From contig NZ_CP119421.1 in the NCBI RefSeq assembly GCF_030506305.1, positions 2,682,501 to 2,746,500 on the forward strand: a stretch of DNA of 64,000 nt, in the 5' to 3' direction. Below, piece by piece: positions 44,377-53,689 of this stretch (positions within the stretch are counted from its first letter, which is position 1; each line of letters starts with the position of its first letter). The translations under genes and the position numbers were made by a program. Source of the stretch: Porifericola rhodea. GTDB lineage: Bacteria; Bacteroidota; Bacteroidia; Cytophagales; Cyclobacteriaceae. The notes below the pieces were generated by a model, which was not told the DNA's origin, did not search any database, and was given only the letters and a program-made list of their open reading frames with translations.

Positions 44377-45792
44377 ATGAAAAACCTAAGGGGGTATTGG
44401 CTAATCATTAGCTATGTGTTCTTTTCCTTCCTCTCTGCCTGTAGCCAGGATGAAGATGTGCTGGAGCCTGTTGTAACGGAAGATTCACTTGCAGTTGTAG
44501 ATGACTCCCAGTATAGTCTCATAAACGACTGGGTATATGAAGTGATGAGTACTTACTATTTCTGGAGCGATGAAGTTAATGCTCCAGATTCTACAAACGT
44601 TGATCCCGAAGGCTATTTTTATTCTATCCTTAATGAAGGAGATGCTTTCTCCTACATCACAGATGATTATGAGGGTTTAATGGAAGAATTTAGCGGTGTG
44701 TATACGGGTATGGGCTTTGCTCCGGCATTCGGCCTGCTTTCGGGTAGCGATCGGGTATTCATGATTATAGAATATGTATACGCTGACTCACCTGCCGATA
44801 GGGCGGGGTTAAAAAGAGGAGATATAGTGTTAGCGATAGATGGACAGGAGATGAATACAGAAAACTATTTTCAACTATTTAGTGAAAGCCAGTATACCCT
44901 TAGTCTGGCCAGTTATGATGAAGAGAATGGGTTCACAGATTTAGATGAAGGCATCACTTTGAGTGCGGAAGTAATAAACGCAGATCCGGTGCTCCACCAT
45001 GAGCTAATTTCTTATGCGGATAAGAAGATAGGTTATATGGTTTACAGTGAGTTTATCTCTGGAGAAAACAACGAATGGCTCAACAGCCTCAGCAATACGC
45101 TTAGTGAGTTTGCGCAGCAGGGAGTAGAAGAAATGGTAGTTGACTTGAGGTACAACCCTGGTGGAGAAATTACTATGGCGCAGTATCTGGCTAGTGCTTT
45201 GGCTCCCAGCTCAGTTGTAGCCAGCCAGGAGGTGTTTGTCAAGTTTGAGTACAACCCTTTACTGGAGGCCTCTATTATTTCGTACGAAGGAGTAGATTCA
45301 CAAAATCTATATAATACTTTTGTTAATTACGGACATAATCTAAACCTGGAGCGTATATACTTTCTCACCACTGGCAGTACAGCCTCATCCAGCGAACTGT
45401 TAATTAACGGTCTGGATCCGTACATGGAAGTAGTGACCATTGGAGAGCCCACTGTAGGTAAGTTTTATGGTTCATGGGTAATTCCTGACCTTGAAGAGCC
45501 TGTCCGTCATAATTGGGCACTTATGCCTATCGTCCTTAAATATGCCAATGCCGAAGGGGTAACAGATTTTGTAGATGGACTTCAACCTGACTATTGGGTA
45601 GAAGATAATCTGTTGGAGGCCAAAGCTTTTGGGGATACCAGCGATCCTATGTTAGCTACCGCCCTTAGCCTGATCGGTGGCGAGCTTAATACCAGAATAT
45701 TACGAGAGCAAAATTACCGTTCTTACCAAAGGCTGGAAAAGCCCGCCCAAAACAGAAAAAACAAGACCATACTGATAGATATGTACGAATAA
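44377..45792 (+). CDS. S41-family (C-terminal processing) serine protease, lipoprotein
   Basis: An exported protease of 471 residues, with a lipoprotein signal (Cys22 in LSAC). Residues about 45-100 form the helical N-terminal part, about 105-195 a PDZ domain (ADSPADRAGLKRGDIVLAIDG), and about 215-410 the S41 catalytic domain. The catalytic serine is Ser337 in TASSSE and the general-base lysine is Lys362 in PTVGKFYG; the supporting VVDLRYNPGGE segment is intact. It ends a gene series of TonB receptor and lipoproteins, and may process or clear proteins at the outer membrane or take part in peptide use. A terminator follows. Confidence 0.9.
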   Translation: MKNLRGYWLIISYVFFSFLSACSQDEDVLEPVVTEDSLAVVDDSQYSLINDWVYEVMSTYYFWSDEVNAPDSTNVDPEGYFYSILNEGDAFSYITDDYEGLMEEFSGVYTGMGFAPAFGLLSGSDRVFMIIEYVYADSPADRAGLKRGDIVLAIDGQEMNTENYFQLFSESQYTLSLASYDEENGFTDLDEGITLSAEVINADPVLHHELISYADKKIGYMVYSEFISGENNEWLNSLSNTLSEFAQQGVEEMVVDLRYNPGGEITMAQYLASALAPSSVVASQEVFVKFEYNPLLEASIISYEGVDSQNLYNTFVNYGHNLNLERIYFLTTGSTASSSELLINGLDPYMEVVTIGEPTVGKFYGSWVIPDLEEPVRHNWALMPIVLKYANAEGVTDFVDGLQPDYWVEDNLLEAKAFGDTSDPMLATALSLIGGELNTRILREQNYRSYQRLEKPAQNRKNKTILIDMYE

Positions 45793-45798
45793 CCTGAG

Positions 45799-45829
45799 AA
45801 AGACTGTCTTCCTTAAGGCAGTCTTTTTA
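45799..45829 (+). terminator. Intrinsic terminator
   Basis: The stem AAAGACTG / CAGTCTTT, with a 12-nt loop, is followed by TTTAT, directly after the S41 protease gene. Confidence 0.75.
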
Positions 45830-45867
45830 TACAAGTACTACTTGCATAAAATAAGTTTGGTTTTATA

Positions 45868-45885
45868 TAGGACAAATTTATCCTA
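45868..45885. promoter_or_regulatory. Palindromic operator-like site upstream of rrf2 gene
   Basis: TAGGACAAATTTATCCTA is an 18-bp palindrome with eight of nine pairs matching. It lies 45 bp upstream of the Rrf2-family regulator start, in the expected promoter area. Autoregulation by the Rrf2 protein is inferred. Confidence 0.5.
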
Positions 45886-45929
45886 CTTAGTACATTGTAT
45901 CATTATTAATTGTGTACAAGGTTTAATCA

Positions 45930-46364
45930 ATGTTTTCAAAGACATGTGAGTACGGTATTCGGGCAATTATCTATATAGCTTCACAAACTGCTAAAGGTGA
46001 TCGGGTGAGTCAAAAGGAGGTAGCCTATGAAATTGAATCCCCAATGGCTTTTACAGCTAAGATTCTTCAGCAATTAGCTAAAAAAGATCTGGTACGATCA
46101 GTTATGGGACCTAACGGAGGGTTTGAGATTGAAGAGAGTAGGCTTAGAGAAATAAAGATAGGAGAAGTTGTAGATGCTATAGATGGAGACTCTATCTATC
46201 GTGGCTGCGGATTAGGACTCAAAGATTGCAATGCAGCACAACCGTGTCCGCTGCACGATAAGTTTGTTAAGATAAGAAATGATCTGAGGAAAATGCTGGA
46301 AAGCACAAGCCTGTATGATTTAGCTATGGGCTTAGAAAACGGCCTTAGCTTCTTAAAACGATAA
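45930..46364 (+). CDS. Rrf2-family transcriptional regulator with Fe-S-type cysteines
   Basis: A winged-helix regulator of 144 residues. The N-terminal part (MFSKTCEYGIRAIIYIA) and the recognition helix region (VAYEIESPMAFTAKILQQLAKKDLV), followed by the wing around MGPNGGFEI, are standard for Rrf2. Three cysteines (Cys93, Cys100, Cys106) are spaced C-x6-C-x5-C, as in the cluster-binding loop of NsrR and IscR, so it probably carries an iron-sulfur cluster sensitive to nitric oxide or redox state. A truncated haemoglobin gene follows after 56 bp, which favours an NsrR-like role. A near-palindrome sits upstream of each gene. Confidence 0.9.
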   Translation: MFSKTCEYGIRAIIYIASQTAKGDRVSQKEVAYEIESPMAFTAKILQQLAKKDLVRSVMGPNGGFEIEESRLREIKIGEVVDAIDGDSIYRGCGLGLKDCNAAQPCPLHDKFVKIRNDLRKMLESTSLYDLAMGLENGLSFLKR

Positions 46365-46379
46365 AAACTTACAATTAAG

Positions 46380-46397
46380 TAGCGCAAAATTGTCTTA
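46380..46397. promoter_or_regulatory. Degenerate copy of the rrf2 operator upstream of haemoglobin gene
   Basis: TAGCGCAAAATTGTCTTA matches the site at 45868-45885 at 13 of 18 positions in either orientation. It lies 23 bp upstream of the truncated haemoglobin start. Weaker symmetry makes this tentative. Confidence 0.35.
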
Positions 46398-46420
46398 GTT
46401 GTTTTCAAAGTAAACTGTCT

Positions 46421-46816
46421 ATGATGCTCAAAAAACAAATCACCAAACTAGAAGATGTGAGGCTTTTAGTTAATAGTTTTTACGATAAAGTTCGGGAAGA
46501 TAAGTTTCTGGCACCTATTTTTAATGAGCGTATTGGAGACAAGTGGCCTGAACATCTGGAAAAAATGTACAGGTTCTGGCAGACGGTGTTACTGGCAGAG
46601 CATACCTATATGGGAAGCCCTTTTCCGCCTCATGCCCGATTAGCTATAGAGCATACTCACTTTGAACGCTGGTTACAGCTTTTTACAGAAACCTTAGAGG
46701 AGTACTTTGCAGGTGAAAAAGCTGAAGAAGCAAAATGGAGAGCACAAAAAATGGCTGAGATGTTTCAGTATAAAATAGCCAGGTATCAGGCTACACAACA
46801 GAAACCCCTGATTTGA
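46421..46816 (+). CDS. Group III truncated haemoglobin
   Basis: A small haem protein of 131 residues in the trHbIII group. Visible features are the B-helix tyrosine (Tyr21 in FYDKVREDKFL), the conserved KMYRFWQTVLL segment, and the proximal histidine in HFERW (His80). It is expected to bind oxygen or nitric oxide in the cytoplasm and to act in nitric-oxide removal, although the enzyme activity of this group is less firmly known. The pair of Met codons at the start (46421 and 46424) leaves the exact first residue open. Its position after an Rrf2 regulator supports a stress role. Confidence 0.92.
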   Translation: MMLKKQITKLEDVRLLVNSFYDKVREDKFLAPIFNERIGDKWPEHLEKMYRFWQTVLLAEHTYMGSPFPPHARLAIEHTHFERWLQLFTETLEEYFAGEKAEEAKWRAQKMAEMFQYKIARYQATQQKPLI

Positions 46817-46900
46817 GACTCAACTTTGTTTTCCTGTAATTTGCGGAAAGGAGGAGCCTTATTTGCTGAAGGATAGCGTTTTTAGATAAAGTATAGACAT

Positions 46901-46936
46901 AAAAAAAAGCCCTTTAAACGAAATTTAAGGGGCTTT
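46901..46936. terminator. Terminator between haemoglobin gene and tRNA-Ser
   Basis: The stem AAAGCCCTTTAAA / TTTAAGGGGCTTT has one G-T pair and lies between convergent genes, with A-run and T-run flanks. It can serve both the haemoglobin gene and tRNA-Ser. Confidence 0.75.
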
Positions 46937-46947
46937 ACTATTATAAG

Positions 46948-47032
46948 CAGAGAGTGAGGGATTCGAACCCCCGGACCCGTGAAGGTCTCCGGTTTTCAAG
47001 ACCGGCGCGTTCGACCACTCCGCCAACTCTCT
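46948..47032 (-). tRNA. tRNA-Ser (anticodon TGA)
   Basis: An 85-nt tRNA on the minus strand, with a perfect 7-bp acceptor stem (AGAGAGT / ACTCTCT), a D-arm starting GCGGAGTGG, anticodon loop CTTGAAA with TGA, a long variable arm as expected for serine, and the T-loop GGTTCGAATCC. The discriminator is G and CCA is not encoded. It reads UCA and related codons. Confidence 0.95.
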
Positions 47033-47063
47033 GTATGAATTTGTGCTTCGGTGAACGAGAATG

Positions 47064-47094
47064 CAAATTTAGATATTTTCATTTTAATGCCAAA
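47064..47094 (-). promoter_or_regulatory. Bacteroidota-type promoter of tRNA-Ser
   Basis: On the minus strand, TTTG and TAAATTTG are separated by 19 bp, matching the TTG / TAnnTTTG consensus of this phylum. The -7 element ends 31 bp before the mature tRNA 5' end. Confidence 0.6.
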
Positions 47095-47111
47095 TTCTGG
47101 AAGCGAGAAAT

Positions 47112-47534
47112 TTAATTTTTTTCTGCATTTTCAAAAAAAGGTCGTAGCAGGGCAAGCATCTTTTCCGAAGGACGGCAAGGTCTCTTAGTCTTGGCATTAA
47201 TAAAGGCCAGCTTAGTTTCACCGGAATGAACCAACTGCTCAGCCTCATTATATAGCTTATAATGAAATGCAATTCGTACGGAAGGCATTTCTAGAATACT
47301 AACTTCTATACGCAAAAGGTCATCATATACAGCAGGCCCATGATAGTAAGAGTGGTTTTCCAGTACTGGCATCATAATTCCTTCTTCTTCCAGTTCTTTA
47401 TAGCTCATGCCTAATGCTCTCAAAGCTTCTACACGGGCTACTTCAAAGTAAGATGCATAATTGCCATAGTAAACATAGGCCATCTGATCAGTTTCGCCAT
47501 ACCGAACCCTGATTTGTGTAGTGTGTGTATACAT
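47112..47534 (-). CDS. YbgC-like acyl-CoA thioesterase (4-hydroxybenzoyl-CoA thioesterase family)
   Basis: A cytoplasmic hotdog-fold enzyme of 140 residues that hydrolyses acyl-CoA thioesters. The N-terminal motif RYGETDQMAYVYYGNYASYF contains the catalytic Asp16 and the conserved Tyr-Gly-Asn segment; EVARVEALR follows as usual. The length is normal for the family. It starts 2 bp after the mltG stop on the same strand, so the two genes are co-transcribed. The natural substrate is not determined; short or branched acyl-CoA esters are typical. Confidence 0.9.
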   Translation of the reverse strand: MYTHTTQIRVRYGETDQMAYVYYGNYASYFEVARVEALRALGMSYKELEEEGIMMPVLENHSYYHGPAVYDDLLRIEVSILEMPSVRIAFHYKLYNEAEQLVHSGETKLAFINAKTKRPCRPSEKMLALLRPFFENAEKN

Positions 47535-47536
47535 GC

Positions 47537-48571
47537 TTAATTATATATTCCGGCTTTACTAAGTGCGCGCTGGTAGCGGCGGGCATTGGCCAGGTGGGCT
47601 CTTAGGTTTGTGGCAAAATTATGATAGCCAGAAAAGTCTTCCTTGGCACACATGTACAAATAATTATGATCCTCATGATTAAGCACAGCATCAATAGCAA
47701 AGATAGATGGAGCACGGATAGGCCCAGGAGGGAGGCCTGCATATTTGTATGTATTATATGGCGAGTCAATTTCTTTATGCTTATCTAATACTCTGCGAAT
47801 CGTAAAATCCTGCGCGGCAAAAACCAAAGTAGGGTCAGCCTGTAATGCGATATTGCGTTCCAAACGGTTAAGATAAAGACCTGCTACTACCGGAGCTTCG
47901 TCAATTTTGTTAGTTTCTGACTCTACAATAGAGGCTAAAATTGAGACTTCAAGAGGGCTCATGTTAAGGGCTGCAGCTTTGCTTTTCCGTTCGTCATTCC
48001 AGAAGCGCTCATACTCCTGATGCATACGGTCCAGCAGTTCTCTTTCGCTGGTAGTCCAGAACATCTCATAGGTATTTGGTAGAAACATCGTCATAATGTT
48101 CTCCTCATTAAAACCATACTCTGCGATGATGGCAGTGTCTTGTATCAGGCGTAAAAACTCATCTGCATCAGCCTCCAGGTTAGCGGTAAGCTTTTCTGCA
48201 AGCTCAGGTTTCAGTCTTACATTGTTAAAAGTAACATTTACCGGCTCCTGCTTACCAGACCTAAGCAGCCGTATGGCTTCCAGGTTAGACATGTTAGAAC
48301 TTAGCACATACCTTCCAGGCTTTACGTATTGATCGTACTTCATAAGTTTGGCCAGTACACTAAAAGATAGCAGATCGTTTACATATTTCTTTTCGTGTAG
48401 TTTGTCTCTTACCTCATCAAAAGTGGATCCTGTAGGTATCAGAAATTCCTTTTCAGGCTGATCTACCAGCACATTAGGCGACATAAGTGTCTGGTAAGCG
48501 TAGAAAGAGAAAGAAATAATAAAAACAGCAAATACTACCAGGCTAATAATGAGTACTTTATGTCTTTTCAT
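47537..48571 (-). CDS. mltG: Endolytic murein transglycosylase MltG
   Basis: An inner-membrane peptidoglycan enzyme of 344 residues with an N-terminal membrane anchor (about 6-28). The YceG domain covers about 50-335. The catalytic glutamate is Glu217 in ASIVESET, and the conserved stretches LYLNRLERNIALQADPT and YNTYKYAGLPPGPI are present. It cleaves nascent glycan strands to set their length. It lies first in a pair with the thioesterase gene, followed by tRNA-Ser on the same strand. Confidence 0.94.
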   Translation of the reverse strand: MKRHKVLIISLVVFAVFIISFSFYAYQTLMSPNVLVDQPEKEFLIPTGSTFDEVRDKLHEKKYVNDLLSFSVLAKLMKYDQYVKPGRYVLSSNMSNLEAIRLLRSGKQEPVNVTFNNVRLKPELAEKLTANLEADADEFLRLIQDTAIIAEYGFNEENIMTMFLPNTYEMFWTTSERELLDRMHQEYERFWNDERKSKAAALNMSPLEVSILASIVESETNKIDEAPVVAGLYLNRLERNIALQADPTLVFAAQDFTIRRVLDKHKEIDSPYNTYKYAGLPPGPIRAPSIFAIDAVLNHEDHNYLYMCAKEDFSGYHNFATNLRAHLANARRYQRALSKAGIYN

Positions 48572-48854
48572 TCGTATTATTTTTACTATTTGTGGTCAGT
48601 GCTAGTTTGTTTTAGGTAAAGCAATAATTGTAATAAAGCGTTCAGTTTGCCCCGACCTGATTTTATAAGCTCAGCAAAATTAGTAATTTGTCTGAGAAGG
48701 ACATTTTTGATGCCCTTTTTATATTCCTCCAATGTGTATGTAGTTTTTTAATGAAAGTTTGCGTAAAAACTTAATTGCAGACATTAAACATTGTCGCACA
48801 TTTAATTAGTTTAGCTAATACTTTTTAAGATTTTTCACTATAAAACATCCATCT
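48572..48854. other. Divergent intergenic region between mltG and YrdC-family gene
   Basis: It must hold promoters for both directions. On the minus strand TAATTTTG (48675-48682 on the plus strand as CAAAATTA) fits the -7 consensus, but no matching TTG lies at the right distance. I see no gene. Confidence 0.4.
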
Positions 48855-49487
48855 ATGAAAGCAGAGCTTTTTAAAATACACCCTGAAAATCCCGAGCAGC
48901 GTAAAATAGATAAGGTAGTAGAGGTACTACGCCGTGGTGGGGTTATTATTTATCCTACAGATACTGTTTATGGTATAGGATGTGACATTTACAACAAAGA
49001 TGCTGTGGAGCGTGTAGCCCGAATTAAGGGTGTAGACTCTTCTAAAAATAATTTTTCTTTTATCTGCAATGACCTGAGTCACATTGCCGAATACGTACGA
49101 AACCTGCCAACTCCTACTTTTAAATTGATGAAAAAGACCCTTCCCGGGCCATATACCTATATCCTGAAGTCTAGCAGCAAGGTGCCTAAAGTAATAGATT
49201 CTAAGAAGAAGACTGTAGGAATAAGGGTGCCAGACCATAATATTCCGCGCATGATTGTGCAGACTTTAGGAAACCCAATAGTTACTACTTCCATTCACGA
49301 CGATGACGAGATCGTAGAATATTCTACAGACCCTGACATGATCTATGAGAACTTTAGCCATCTGGTAGATGTGATCGTTGATGGTGGCCCAGGAAATAAT
49401 GTGGCCTCTACCGTAGTAGACTGCACTGATGATTATGAAGTAAAAATAGTAAGAGAAGGAATGGGCGACTTAGCGCCTTTCATGTAA
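48855..49487 (+). CDS. L-threonylcarbamoyladenylate synthase family protein (YrdC/Sua5/YciO)
   Basis: A protein of 210 residues made of a single YrdC-like domain. The opening [40 protein letters not shown], and the later [11 protein letters not shown] and PIVTTSIH match the family that makes threonylcarbamoyl-AMP for the t6A modification at position 37 of ANN-reading tRNAs. Several features are closer to the YciO branch, whose activity is less certain, so no symbol is given. A WbqC-family gene starts 12 bp downstream and is probably co-transcribed. Confidence 0.88.
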   Translation: MKAELFKIHPENPEQRKIDKVVEVLRRGGVIIYPTDTVYGIGCDIYNKDAVERVARIKGVDSSKNNFSFICNDLSHIAEYVRNLPTPTFKLMKKTLPGPYTYILKSSSKVPKVIDSKKKTVGIRVPDHNIPRMIVQTLGNPIVTTSIHDDDEIVEYSTDPDMIYENFSHLVDVIVDGGPGNNVASTVVDCTDDYEVKIVREGMGDLAPFM

Positions 49488-49499
49488 TTTAAGTATTTA

Positions 49500-50150
49500 A
49501 TGAATCATTCATCAGCAGATGCTGTTCTTCTTGAACTACATTATCTGCCTTGTATAGCTTATTTTATCCACTTAAAGAGGTTTCGAAAGATAATACTGGA
49601 GGTAAATGAGAACTACACCAAGCAAACCTACCGAAACCGCAGCTATATCCTTACTGCCAATAAAGTACAGATGCTCAGCATACCGGTTAGTAAGGATGGG
49701 GAAAAAAGTAAACTTAAAGAGATCAGAATAGACTACACGCAGCGCTGGCAAAATAACCATTGGAGGGCAATTAAGTCCGCCTACGGCAAGTCTCCTTTTT
49801 TTGATTTCTTTGCGGATTACTTCCATGACATTTTATACAGTAATTACAAATTTTTAGTAGATATGAATCTGGATTTACTGACAAAATGTCTGGAGCTATT
49901 AAGCTGGCATGATAAACAAATTGAGATCACAAACACTTATATGGAAGCAACTGATAGCCAATGTATTGACCTGAGGGGGGAAATTGACCTGAAGTCTCGC
50001 CCTCCGGAGGATACAGAGGGAGGCTTTAAAGCCTACAATCAGATTTTTGGCAAAAACTTTGTACCCAACCTTAGTGTAATAGATTTACTATTTTGTGAAG
50101 GTGCAAATGCCAATGTGATTTTAGGGCAATCTTCCCTCCCCCATCGGTGA
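49500..50150 (+). CDS. WbqC-family protein
   Basis: A protein of 216 residues resembling the WbqC-like family. The features are LELHYLPCIAYFIHLKRF at the N-terminus, NYTKQTYRNRSYILTANKVQ, and the conserved WQNNHWRAIKSAYGKSPFFDFF. Members are found in polysaccharide clusters and more widely in Bacteroidota; their role is not well established and may concern sugar or peptide modification. No signal peptide is seen, so it is cytoplasmic. It is 12 bp downstream of the YrdC-family gene. Confidence 0.85.
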   Translation: MNHSSADAVLLELHYLPCIAYFIHLKRFRKIILEVNENYTKQTYRNRSYILTANKVQMLSIPVSKDGEKSKLKEIRIDYTQRWQNNHWRAIKSAYGKSPFFDFFADYFHDILYSNYKFLVDMNLDLLTKCLELLSWHDKQIEITNTYMEATDSQCIDLRGEIDLKSRPPEDTEGGFKAYNQIFGKNFVPNLSVIDLLFCEGANANVILGQSSLPHR

Positions 50151-50171
50151 ACATTTGCTTTCTCAGACTTG

Positions 50172-50201
50172 TTGATTTCTAGTACAAAATTTCTATCTTG
50201 C
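50172..50201 (+). promoter_or_regulatory. Possible clpC promoter
   Basis: TTG (50172-50174) and TATCTTGC (50194-50201) are 19 bp apart, with six of eight matches to the TAnnTTTG element. It lies 55 bp upstream of the clpC start codon. Tentative. Confidence 0.35.
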
Positions 50202-50256
50202 TCGTATGCAGGATGGGGCAAATAACGATTTCCGACTTACTATAATTCCTTAGTTT

Positions 50257-52788
50257 ATGGAAGCTAAATTTTCTAATAGAGTAAAAGAAGTAATTTCCCT
50301 GAGTAGAGAGGAGGCTCTTCGCTTGGGGCATGATTATATTGGTACAGAACACTTGCTACTCGGCATGATCAGAGAAGGAGAAGGCGTAGCTGTAAGTCTG
50401 CTGAAGAAGCTAGGTGTTTCTTTAGATGAGCTTAGAAATGCTGTAGAGCAGGCAACTAAGGGCACCGCTACCGGCAATGTAAAAAATCTCGCCAATATTC
50501 CTCTGACCCGCCAGTCAGAGAAGGTTTTGAAGATCACGTATCTCGAAGCTAAAATTTTTAAAAGTCAGCTGATTGGCACTGAACACCTTCTGCTATCAAT
50601 TTTGAGAGACGAAGACAATATTGCTACTCAGATACTGGAGAAGTTTGACGTAAACTATGATGTTGTGAAAGAACTCCTTGAATATCAGACTGAGAACCCT
50701 ATGGCATCTTCTGATACTGATGACAGTGATGAAGATTCCTCAAGCCGTATCTTCGGTGGCTCTAGCTCAGGGCGTGAGTCTAAAGGCTCAGAAAAATCTC
50801 GTACTCCGGTACTGGACAATTTTGGTCGCGACCTTACTAAGCTAGCCGACGATGACAAGCTTGACCCTATTGTGGGTAGAGAAAAAGAAATTGAACGTGT
50901 AGCTCAGATTTTGAGTAGAAGAAAGAAGAATAACCCTATTCTTATTGGTGAGCCCGGCGTGGGTAAAACCGCTATTGCTGAAGGACTGGCGCTGCGTATC
51001 GTTCAAAAGAAAGTATCTCGTGTACTCTTTAATAAAAGAGTAGTAACACTGGACCTGGCCTCTTTGGTGGCTGGTACTAAATACCGTGGTCAGTTTGAAG
51101 AGCGTATGAAGGCAGTAATGAATGAGATTGAGAAATCTCCTGATGTTATCCTTTTTATTGATGAGCTTCATACTATTGTAGGAGCTGGTGGTGCCTCAGG
51201 CTCACTAGATGCTTCTAACATGTTCAAGCCGGCTTTAGCTAGAGGAGAGATACAATGCATCGGTGCTACAACATTAGATGAGTACCGTCAGTACATAGAA
51301 AAAGATGGTGCATTGGCACGTAGGTTCCAGGTGGTAATGGTTGACGCTACTTCTCCGGAAGAGACAATGCAAATCCTAAATAACATTAAGGATAAGTATG
51401 AGAGTCATCACCATGTAAACTATACTCAGGAAGCACTTGACGCTTGCGTTAGCCTTTCTGACCGCTACATTAGCGACCGTTTCTTGCCAGATAAAGCTAT
51501 AGATGTGCTTGATGAAGCCGGAGCTCGTGTACACATCAACAATATTCATGTACCTGATGAGATTGTGAAGCTGGAAGAAGCCATTGAAAACATCAAGGTT
51601 GAGAAAAACCGAGTGGTCAAAAGCCAGAAGTACGAAGAGGCAGCACAGCTAAGAGATCGTGAGAAGAAGCTGTTAGATCAGTTGGAAAGTGCTAAACAAA
51701 AATGGGAAGAGGAAACTCGCACCAAGCGTTATACTGTAAATGAAGAGAATGTAGCTGAAGTTATTGCTATGATGACTGGAATACCTACCAGCAGAGTAGC
51801 CCAAAACGAAAGCCAGAAACTTCTGGGTATGGGCGAAGAGCTTAAAGGTAAGGTAATCGGCCAGGATGATGCAATTAATAAACTAGCTAAAGCGATACAA
51901 AGAACCAGAGTAGGGCTTAAAGATCCGCAGAAGCCAATTGGTACTTTTGTATTCTTAGGGCCAACAGGTGTTGGTAAAACTGAGCTGGCAAAAGTATTGG
52001 CAACTTACCTCTTTGATAAAGAAGACGCACTTATACGTATAGATATGAGTGAGTATATGGAGAAATTCTCCGTATCTCGCCTGGTAGGAGCGCCTCCCGG
52101 ATATGTAGGTTATGAAGAAGGAGGACAGCTTACTGAAAAGGTAAGAAGAAAGCCCTATAGTGTAGTATTGCTGGATGAGATTGAAAAAGCTCATCCCGAT
52201 GTATTTAACCTACTACTTCAGGTACTAGATGACGGTATTCTTACCGATGGTCTGGGAAGAAGAGTAGACTTCCGTAACACCATTATCATCATGACTTCAA
52301 ATATTGGGGCTCGTGATCTTAAAGATTTTGGTGCGGGTATCGGTTTCTCTACGCAGGCTAAAGAAGAGAGTATGGATGAGATTATGAAATCTACTATCCA
52401 GAATGCACTCAAAAAGACGTTTAGTCCTGAGTTCTTAAACAGATTGGATGATGTTATTGTGTTCAACTCTCTTAAGAGAGAAGATATTCACAAGATCATT
52501 GATATTACTCTAAACAAGCTGTTTGCGCGTGTTACAGCGCTTGGTTATACTATTGAGTTAACTAAGAAAGCTAAGGATTTTATAGCTGACAAAGGTTATG
52601 ATCCTCAATACGGAGCCAGACCGCTCAACAGAGCTATCCAAAAATACCTGGAAGATGCCGTAGCTGAAGAAATACTGAAAGGTGACGTAGAGCCTACAGA
52701 TATTATTGCGGCTGACTATGATGGTAAGAGCGATCACTTATCGCTAAGCCACAAGAAGAAGAAGATGGAAAAAGAAAAGAAAGACTAA
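50257..52788 (+). CDS. clpC: ATP-dependent Clp protease ATP-binding subunit ClpC
   Basis: A Hsp100 unfoldase of 843 residues that feeds proteins into ClpP. It has two N-terminal Clp_N repeats (about 1-145), a linker rich in Ser and Asp (about 150-185), a first AAA+ module with Walker A GEPGVGKT (231-238) and Walker B VILFIDE, a UVR-type coiled segment (about 440-490, with [14 protein letters not shown]), and a second AAA+ module with GPTGVGKT (568-575). The C-terminus is lysine-rich ([11 protein letters not shown]). The UVR segment between the modules separates it from ClpA and ClpB. No clpP is nearby. A strong terminator follows. Confidence 0.95.
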   Translation: MEAKFSNRVKEVISLSREEALRLGHDYIGTEHLLLGMIREGEGVAVSLLKKLGVSLDELRNAVEQATKGTATGNVKNLANIPLTRQSEKVLKITYLEAKIFKSQLIGTEHLLLSILRDEDNIATQILEKFDVNYDVVKELLEYQTENPMASSDTDDSDEDSSSRIFGGSSSGRESKGSEKSRTPVLDNFGRDLTKLADDDKLDPIVGREKEIERVAQILSRRKKNNPILIGEPGVGKTAIAEGLALRIVQKKVSRVLFNKRVVTLDLASLVAGTKYRGQFEERMKAVMNEIEKSPDVILFIDELHTIVGAGGASGSLDASNMFKPALARGEIQCIGATTLDEYRQYIEKDGALARRFQVVMVDATSPEETMQILNNIKDKYESHHHVNYTQEALDACVSLSDRYISDRFLPDKAIDVLDEAGARVHINNIHVPDEIVKLEEAIENIKVEKNRVVKSQKYEEAAQLRDREKKLLDQLESAKQKWEEETRTKRYTVNEENVAEVIAMMTGIPTSRVAQNESQKLLGMGEELKGKVIGQDDAINKLAKAIQRTRVGLKDPQKPIGTFVFLGPTGVGKTELAKVLATYLFDKEDALIRIDMSEYMEKFSVSRLVGAPPGYVGYEEGGQLTEKVRRKPYSVVLLDEIEKAHPDVFNLLLQVLDDGILTDGLGRRVDFRNTIIIMTSNIGARDLKDFGAGIGFSTQAKEESMDEIMKSTIQNALKKTFSPEFLNRLDDVIVFNSLKREDIHKIIDITLNKLFARVTALGYTIELTKKAKDFIADKGYDPQYGARPLNRAIQKYLEDAVAEEILKGDVEPTDIIAADYDGKSDHLSLSHKKKKMEKEKKD

Positions 52789-52813
52789 GTCTTTCTTTTC
52801 CAAAAAATAAACG

Positions 52814-52843
52814 AAAGGACTGCTATTTAGCAGTCCTTTTTTT
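52814..52843. terminator. Bidirectional terminator after clpC
   Basis: The stem AAAGGACTGCTA / TAGCAGTCCTTT is perfect over 12 bp and followed by a T-run on the plus strand, between convergent clpC and the DUF481-like gene. Confidence 0.88.
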
Positions 52844-52844
52844 G

Positions 52845-53648
52845 TTAGAAGCTTAAGATGATGCCATTGGTTACAGAGTACACTAATTTATTAATAGGTA
52901 CTACAGGGCGATTCTCATAGCCTGCAAAAACAGCAGTGTTTAACGATAATTTTGAGGTAACATTGACCAGTAAGTTAAGATCCCCGCTGATACGGTGTCT
53001 AAAATATTCAGCTTCAGGGTCGTAACCAGTTTGATAATAAGAAATGATATTAAGGTGTATATGATCATTCACCTGAAACCTACCAGAGATATAGTTAGAA
53101 GATTTCCAGATATTTAATTGCTCATTGTCTTCTCTGGGGCCGGGGTAGTTCCACTGTTCGTGCTCATACATAGCGCCTACTCCCGCATAAAAGCTATTCT
53201 TCTCCGTCTTTTTTAAGCGAAAACGCAATCCACCTCCCACAAGCCAGCGGTTTTGCATACCTCTACCCTGATCATACTGCAACTGTGAAAACAGCTCATA
53301 AGAAACCGATTGTTTGCGTAAGAAGTTGGTGCGAAAATGCCCGTACCCGCTGCTGTTAATCGGGTCATCAGAGGTGGCATTATAATGAAATTCGCTAATG
53401 AGCAGATAGCTATGCTTTTCAGAAATGTATGCAAAGTCTGAGTTTGCGCTTAGTCCTATAAAAGATACCGTCTCTCCATCGTCATTAATGCTCCTGTTGT
53501 TTGTATTGAAAGAAAGCCCCATGCTTCCGAGAAAATAATTGGCGGAATCTCCACTAAGCCTGACCTTTTCCACATTTAAAATCTGACAGCATGCAGTCGA
53601 AAAGCTACCTACCACTAGCACTAGAATAAAAAACAATCTTAATGACAT
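52845..53648 (-). CDS. DUF481-like outer-membrane beta-barrel protein
   Basis: An exported protein of 267 residues with a signal peptide (about 1-21). The mature part consists of alternating beta strands with many aromatic residues at strand ends (ANSDFAYISEKHSYLLISEFHYN, WLVGGGLRFRL, LVYSVTNGIILSF), as in DUF481 outer-membrane barrels. It ends in Phe, as outer-membrane proteins often do. The SlyD-like gene lies 41 bp upstream on the same strand, so they may share a transcript. Function unknown. Confidence 0.8.
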   Translation of the reverse strand: MSLRLFFILVLVVGSFSTACCQILNVEKVRLSGDSANYFLGSMGLSFNTNNRSINDDGETVSFIGLSANSDFAYISEKHSYLLISEFHYNATSDDPINSSGYGHFRTNFLRKQSVSYELFSQLQYDQGRGMQNRWLVGGGLRFRLKKTEKNSFYAGVGAMYEHEQWNYPGPREDNEQLNIWKSSNYISGRFQVNDHIHLNIISYYQTGYDPEAEYFRHRISGDLNLLVNVTSKLSLNTAVFAGYENRPVVPINKLVYSVTNGIILSF

Positions 53649-53689
53649 ACCATACTTTTTGATGAGCAGGCAAATGTAAAAAGAAAGAC

